DNA of 54,139 nucleotides from Deltaproteobacteria bacterium. GTDB taxonomy: Bacteria; Desulfobacterota; Binatia; UBA9968. Both the position numbers and the translations under genes were made by a program. The stretch is from the NCBI GenBank assembly GCA_009692615.1, contig SHYW01000022.1, positions 1 through 54,139 on the forward strand. The letters are read 5' to 3'. The notes beneath the pieces are model-generated. The model had not been told where the DNA came from and made no database searches. It saw only the letters and a program-made list of their open reading frames with translations. Shown here piece after piece: positions 49,851-54,139 of this stretch (positions are counted from its first letter, which is position 1; every line of letters begins with the position of its first letter).

Positions 49851-50688
49851 GCGCGCAGGCCGAGCCGCCGTTGTCCTTGAGGAATTGCAGCGCGCTGTCT
49901 TTGACTTCGGCCAGCGGCAGGCGATGGCCGCGGTCGGGAAACAGCACCAAGCGGTGTGGTTTGCCTAAACTTTGCAATTGATCGCGTAGGCCCGTGGCTT
50001 GGGACACCGGGATCAGCGTGTCCTGTTCGCCATGAAGAATCAGCGTCGAGGATTGCCAGGTCGCCGCGTCGGTCAATAGATTTCGCAGTTTGGGATCGGC
50101 GGCGTCTTGCGGATTGAGCAATCGTCTTAGCCAGAAGCTCGAGGTGTCATGATAGAGCTGTGGCAAATCGTAGGCGCCCGAGTGCAGCAACGCGCCTTTG
50201 ATGCCGGCAATCTGGCCGATCATCGCCGCGGCGACCACGGCGCCGCGGGAAAAACCGTAAAGATAAATTTTCTTGCTGTCGATCCAGGTCATGTTTTTCG
50301 CAGCCGCGATGGCGTCAAGCACGACGCGGCGGGTGACTTCATCCACCGGGCCGGCGCTGATGCTGGTATCGCCGTAGCCGGGCAAGGAGACTGCCAGACC
50401 AGCGTAGCAAACTTCGCTAGCGAAGGCTTCGGCGGCGGGCAACACCCGGCGCGCGCCGATGCCGACGAAGCTGTGGCCATGCAACAACACCATTAAAGGA
50501 TAAACGCCGTCGCCGCGCGGTCGCACGAGAAATCCTTCGGCGCTGCCGCCGGCGCTGGGAAACAAGAAACGGGCCGTGCTGTTCGGCGCCAGCGCCGGCA
50601 GGCCGTTCAATGGCATGGTTGTCACCGTGGCGCAGCCGCTCAGAACGATCAGCAACAGCGGGGCGACGAATCGTTGCAATCCCATCAA
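49837..50688 (-). CDS. Lipoprotein alpha/beta hydrolase (dienelactone-hydrolase-like)
   Basis: A 283-residue predicted lipoprotein (LIVLSGC, Cys19) with an alpha/beta-hydrolase domain. The nucleophile Ser147 is in LYGFSRGAVV, the acid is in HGEQDTLIP, the histidine in DRGHRLP, and an oxyanion strand is LLHGHSFVG. It probably acts at the outer membrane or periplasmic face as an esterase; the substrate is unknown. It converges with the TPR gene. The promoter region is shared head-to-head with the phnD-like gene. Confidence 0.85.
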   Translation of the reverse strand: MMGLQRFVAPLLLIVLSGCATVTTMPLNGLPALAPNSTARFLFPSAGGSAEGFLVRPRGDGVYPLMVLLHGHSFVGIGARRVLPAAEAFASEVCYAGLAVSLPGYGDTSISAGPVDEVTRRVVLDAIAAAKNMTWIDSKKIYLYGFSRGAVVAAAMIGQIAGIKGALLHSGAYDLPQLYHDTSSFWLRRLLNPQDAADPKLRNLLTDAATWQSSTLILHGEQDTLIPVSQATGLRDQLQSLGKPHRLVLFPDRGHRLPLAEVKDSALQFLKDNGGSACALSAP

Positions 50689-50762
50689 TCTTTACTACCA
50701 CCGCCGGCCGGCAAAGCCAAAACGTTTGCACCCATGGGCGCCTTTCAGTATCACTTGAGTGT

Positions 50763-51677
50763 ATGAAAAAAAATTTACTTCGGGCTTGTCTATCTTTATG
50801 GCTCTCGTGCGTCTTGTTAGCTTGCGGCGACGCGCCCAAGGCGGTGAAAACGCTGCGCGTCGGTTTCGTGCCCGCTGAAGACGCCCAGCAGGTAATGCAA
50901 AACGCCCAACCGCTGGTGGAGATCCTGCGCAAAGAATTGGGCATGGAGATCCAACCTTTTGTCGCCACCGACTACACCGGCATCGTCGAAGCGCTGCGGG
51001 TTAACAAACTCGACGTGGCGTTTTTGGCGCCGGCGTCTTACGTGCTCGCCAAGAGCGAAGCGAATATCAAAGTCGTGCTCAAGTCGGAGCGCAAGGGCAT
51101 TCCATTTTACTACGCGGCGATTATCGTGCGCGCCGACAGCGGCATCACCAAGCTCGAAGACTTGCGCGGCAAGACGTTTGCCTTCGGCGATTCGCTGTCG
51201 ACCACCGGTCATGTCTTTCCGCGTAAAATGTTCAAAGAGGTCGGCATCGATCCGGTGCGCGACTTCAAACAGATTCTCTACTCCGGCGGCCACGACGCCA
51301 CGGTGTTGTCGGTATTAAATGGCAAGGTCGACGCCGGCGCCACCTACGCCAACTCGCCGGACAGCCAGGACACGGCGTGGATGCGCTATCTGAAAACCCC
51401 GGAAGAGATCAAAAAAATCCGCGCCATCGCCTTCTCGGAGCCGATTCCCGCCGACAATCTGGTGATCAGCAACGCCTTGGATGAGCGAGTGGCAAAAAAA
51501 ATCGTGGAGGTTTTTCTTCAACTGAGCAAAGATCCCGCGGGGAAAAAGATGTTACGCGATCTGTACCAGATCGACGGCTTCGTGCCGGCCACCGATAAAG
51601 ACTACGATATGGTGCGCGAGGCCTTCGTCGGCGCCGGCATTCAGCTCAAAGACGCGCTGCAGAAAAAGAAACCGTGA
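50763..51677 (+). CDS. phnD: Phosphonate/phosphite-type ABC binding lipoprotein (PhnD family)
   Basis: A 304-residue binding protein. The lipoprotein signal ends in CVLLAC (Cys21). The PhnD pattern is present: LRVGFVPAEDAQQVMQNAQP, then VDYTG-type ATDYTGIVEALR, DVAFLAPASYV, KTFAFGDSLSTTGHVFPRKM and GKVDAGATYANS. It delivers phosphonate-, phosphite- or related anions to an importer; the ligand is not certain. The ATPase gene overlaps its stop. The expected permease gene phnE is absent downstream. Confidence 0.88.
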   Translation: MKKNLLRACLSLWLSCVLLACGDAPKAVKTLRVGFVPAEDAQQVMQNAQPLVEILRKELGMEIQPFVATDYTGIVEALRVNKLDVAFLAPASYVLAKSEANIKVVLKSERKGIPFYYAAIIVRADSGITKLEDLRGKTFAFGDSLSTTGHVFPRKMFKEVGIDPVRDFKQILYSGGHDATVLSVLNGKVDAGATYANSPDSQDTAWMRYLKTPEEIKKIRAIAFSEPIPADNLVISNALDERVAKKIVEVFLQLSKDPAGKKMLRDLYQIDGFVPATDKDYDMVREAFVGAGIQLKDALQKKKP

Positions 51678-52450
51678 CGATCCTCGAAATCATCGACTTG
51701 CAGCAATCCTTCAGTGTCGCCGTGCCGGTGCTGCGCGGTATTAGTTTCAAGGTCGCGCAAGGCGAGTTCGTCGGCATCATCGGCCTGTCCGGTTCCGGCA
51801 AGTCGACGCTGTTGCGCTGCATCAACCGCTTGGTCGACGCCACCTCGGGAAAAATTCTCGTGCCGGCGGCGCTCGCCAACGGCGCGGCCAGCGGCGCCAT
51901 CGACATTCTCAAACTCAACTCCCGCGACCTGCGCCATGTGCGGCGCAAGATCGGCATGATCTTTCAGCAGTTCAACATCGCCAAAAGATTATCGGTGATC
52001 GAAAACGTTTTGTCCGGCGGGCTGGGCTACCAGCCGACGGTGAAGAGCACGCTGCGGATTTTTTCCCAGGACGAACAGCGCCGCGCTCTGACAAACCTCA
52101 AGCGCGTCGGCTTGCTCGAACACGCTTACAAACGCGCCGATGAACTCTCCGGCGGCGAGCAGCAGCGCGTCGCCATCGCGCGCACGCTAATGCAGCAGCC
52201 GGCGATCATCCTCGCCGACGAGCCGGTCTCCAGCCTCGACCCGAAACTTTCGCGCGTCGTCTTGGATATTCTCAAACGGGTGTGCCGTGAAGACGGCATC
52301 ACCGCGCTGGTGAGCCTGCACACTCTTGAGCTTACCCGCGAGTATGCCGACCGCGTGATCGGGCTCAAAGCCGGGCAGATTTTCTTCGACGGACCGATTC
52401 AGGAACTTTCTAAGGTTGTCGTGGACTCGGTTTATGGGCAGAACGAGTAG
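51674..52450 (+). CDS. phnC: Phosphonate-type ABC ATPase (PhnC family)
   Basis: A 258-residue ATP-binding subunit. Walker A is GLSGSGKST (residues 37-45), Q-loop MIFQQFNIAKRLSVIENVLSG is a PhnC hallmark, the signature is LSGGEQQRVAIARTL, and Walker B is [13 protein letters not shown]. The GTG start overlaps the phnD stop. It should drive import with PhnD and a PhnE permease, but the next gene (opposite strand, 26 bp away) is a phospholipase, so the permease is lost or encoded elsewhere. Confidence 0.9.
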   Translation: MTILEIIDLQQSFSVAVPVLRGISFKVAQGEFVGIIGLSGSGKSTLLRCINRLVDATSGKILVPAALANGAASGAIDILKLNSRDLRHVRRKIGMIFQQFNIAKRLSVIENVLSGGLGYQPTVKSTLRIFSQDEQRRALTNLKRVGLLEHAYKRADELSGGEQQRVAIARTLMQQPAIILADEPVSSLDPKLSRVVLDILKRVCREDGITALVSLHTLELTREYADRVIGLKAGQIFFDGPIQELSKVVVDSVYGQNE

Positions 52451-52475
52451 CGGGCCCCACGCGGGGGATGAAGCC

Positions 52476-54013
52476 CTACATGTTTAGAGACTCGCCTTTT
52501 GCTTTTTCGTCCAGCTTCTCGATCGCGTAGCGATAACCGACCTCGATAATTTTCTCGACGCTCTTCCATTCGAAAACACCGAACTCACTGACCGGCGGTT
52601 CGAAGTATAGGTCGGCTTGAGCTTTGGCGTTCTCGCTGGCGCAGATGCCGCCGACGGTGGTGGTGCGGTAGAGGGTGTTTAAAATATTCGGGATATCCGG
52701 TTTTTCGGTGAAAGGATTGAGTTGCTGCCACAGTAGTTTCCAGCCAGAGACGGTGTAGCTTTCTGTGAGCTTGCTCTTGAACTCGACTTGTTCGCTGACA
52801 TCGACGGCGTAGACTTTGCCTTGGCAAAGTTTCTTCATTGTCTCGACTGGTAAGTTATCGACTAGGCCGCCGTCGACCAAGATCTCGCCGTTGTCGATGG
52901 CCGGCGGGCCGATGCCGGGGATCGAGGTGCTGGCGCGCACTGCCTTCCACAACGTTCCTTCACGATGGATTTTCGCCGCGGCGGTGGTGAGATTGGTCGA
53001 TACGCAGAAATATTTCGTACGCAGATTCTCGATCGCAACTTCGCCAAACATTCTTGCGAGCATTTGATCCATGCGCCGGGCAGAGTTCAATGCCACCAGC
53101 GGCAGGGTATAATTTTTCTGCGGTTCGCAGCGCGGCCACTCTTCTCGATTGACGCGCGCCATGGTTTGCCAATCCCAACCGAGCGCGTGCTGGGCGGCGA
53201 TCACCGCGCCCATGCTGGTGCCGCCGATGTAGTCGATGGGAATATTGCGCTCGTGCAAGGCGCGGATGATGCCGATGTGGGCAAAGCCGCGGGCACCGCC
53301 GCCGCTTAGCACCAAGCCGATACCGTTGCCGGTGATGAGCCGCACCAGCCGCGCGACATCTTCGGCGACATACGGCACGAGGTGATGGTGCGCGGCGGTA
53401 CGCAATGCGGCCAACCATGGCGCCATCGGCAAACCGGTATCGAACTCGCGCGCATGGAGCAGCACGAGCTCGATGCGCGCGGTGATCGCGCAGGAAGCGA
53501 AATAGTCTTGCAATCGCGCGATCGCCGCATGAGGCGGGATCGCTTCGGCGCGGGCGACGAGCAAAATGAGATCGGCTTGGCGCACGCAGCGCTGGGTCCA
53601 CGGCGTGAGTTCGGCGGCGGCTTGGTAGACGACGGCATGCTGGCCGATTTCCAATGCGTCCAACTTTTTCGCTAGTTCTTGCGCGCCCGCTTCGATCCCG
53701 TTCAGGCGCGCGACGGTTTCTTCATCGAAGCGCAACGTCGGCCCCAGCCGCGCCAACCCCTGCTCGAGCAAATCCGCGAAGGTGACGGCTTCTTGGCTGC
53801 GGTCAAGCGGCAGCACGGCGACGGTTCGTACGTTGCTCGGCGCTGTGCCGTGGGCGCCTTGGCGTTGGCGTGCCGCCAGCTGCACGGCGAGCTGGCGGAT
53901 CAGCGTGGGATCGGATTTGATCGCGCGCTCAAACGCATCGCGAGAGAGCATGGCGAGTTCGCTGTCGCGGATCGCGCGAATGGTCGCCGAGCGCTGTCGT
54001 GGCAACGTCAATA
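52476..54013 (-). pseudogene. Patatin-like phospholipase, N-terminus removed by insertion sequence
   Basis: The frame runs to the insertion-sequence boundary at 54013. The first possible start is TTG 54011; a stop lies just upstream inside the IS. The first 45 residues (RSATIRAIRDSELAMLSRDA) are the tail of a cyclic-nucleotide-binding domain, whose larger part is missing. A middle Rossmann-like region follows (TVAVLPLDRSQEAVTFADLL). The C-terminal patatin domain is complete: oxyanion GGGARG, nucleophile GTSMG near residue 265, and the catalytic dyad Asp in VDGGLVDN. This is the NTE/RssA-like layout. It may still be translated as a shortened enzyme that has lost its nucleotide-binding regulation. 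Confidence 0.8.
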
Positions 54014-54139
54014 TGTCATGTTAACAGCAACGCGATTATGTCAGGGTAGTGCGTTGGGTTGAGGTCGTAAGTTAGAAACCTGGCCATAGCGGAACCCCAC
54101 CTTGTTGGAGTTGGTTCGATATAGGCCAAGTGTGTGCGT
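54014..54139. mobile_element. Partial insertion sequence, second copy (other end)
   Basis: Starts with TGTCATGTTAACAGCAACGC, matching the reverse complement of the end at 129-94, and has the second TGTCAGGGT at 54038-54046. The remaining 90 bp show no transposase start, so this is taken to be the transposase-3' end, giving this copy the same orientation as the one at the window start. It runs off the right edge and truncates the patatin gene. Confidence 0.75.

Noticed and set aside
1-54139. Whole window as a composite transposon bounded by two IS copies
   Set aside because: It contains a dense set of housekeeping genes (greA, era, der, topA, ilvE); contig ends at a multicopy IS is the simpler reading. 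Kept only as a question about recombination.

Overview
The window reads as a piece of a GC-rich, Gram-negative chromosome. It carries several signal-peptidase-II lipoproteins, an outer-membrane-type LolA/LolB-like lipoprotein, and housekeeping genes in bacterial order (greA, era, der, dprA, topA, trmFO, ppx, HU, ilvE). The gene mix resembles uncultured Deltaproteobacteria-like lineages (Binatota, Tectomicrobia and relatives): TrmFO rather than TrmA, several free-standing NMT1/THI5-type substrate-binding proteins, and paired alpha/beta hydrolases with N-terminal helical caps. That placement is inference from content; there is no rRNA or marker alignment here. No tRNA, rRNA or CRISPR array was seen.

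Layout. 1-129: end of an insertion sequence, with the first 29 codons of its transposase reading out of the window. 203-6616: operon-like run of a TPR lipoprotein, a LolA-like lipoprotein, and a dipeptide/oligopeptide ABC transporter (binding protein plus two permeases). 6671-12229: accessory block with two NMT1-type binding proteins, a frameshifted alpha/beta hydrolase, a carboxymuconolactone decarboxylase-like protein, a relic of a NotI-family restriction enzyme and an SDR oxidoreductase. 12252-15657: a dispersed palindromic repeat, an anchored protein of unknown function, a Phd/ParE toxin-antitoxin pair whose toxin has an in-frame stop, and a second alpha/beta hydrolase interrupted by a palindromic insert. 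15944-18022: the two ATPases that would complete the peptide transporter. 18277-20185: a CopG/BrnT-like toxin-antitoxin pair and a DUF1566 secreted protein. 20186-20900: an array of REP/BIME-like hairpins, then the greA promoter and a leader terminator. 21441-32087: a MoxR ATPase/DUF58/von Willebrand A operon ending in a 1442-residue protein with three VWA domains. 32170-38072: small metabolic and unknown genes broken up by several families of palindromic repeats. 38156-49850: housekeeping run (era-der-ogt; dprA-topA-trmFO-ppx; HU; ilvE; thioesterase; TPR protein). 49837-52450: lipoprotein hydrolase and PhnD/PhnC-like ABC genes. 52476-54013: patatin-like phospholipase whose N-terminus is cut off by a second copy of the insertion sequence, which continues to the window end.

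How the parts fit. The Dpp permease genes and their ATPases are separated by about 9 kb of accessory genes. The MoxR cluster looks like a self-contained membrane-associated chaperone/insertase system. The accessory stretches are unusually rich in broken genes (NotI-like enzyme, ParE, two hydrolases, one MoxR-operon membrane protein, patatin) and in at least six kinds of dispersed inverted repeats. That points either to active gene decay driven by small mobile palindromes or, for the single-base lesions, to assembly errors. The most unusual sequence structures are the BIME-like three-hairpin elements whose stems differ in sequence but keep pairing, the palindromic insert inside the second hydrolase, the orphan NotI relic and the triple-VWA fusion protein.
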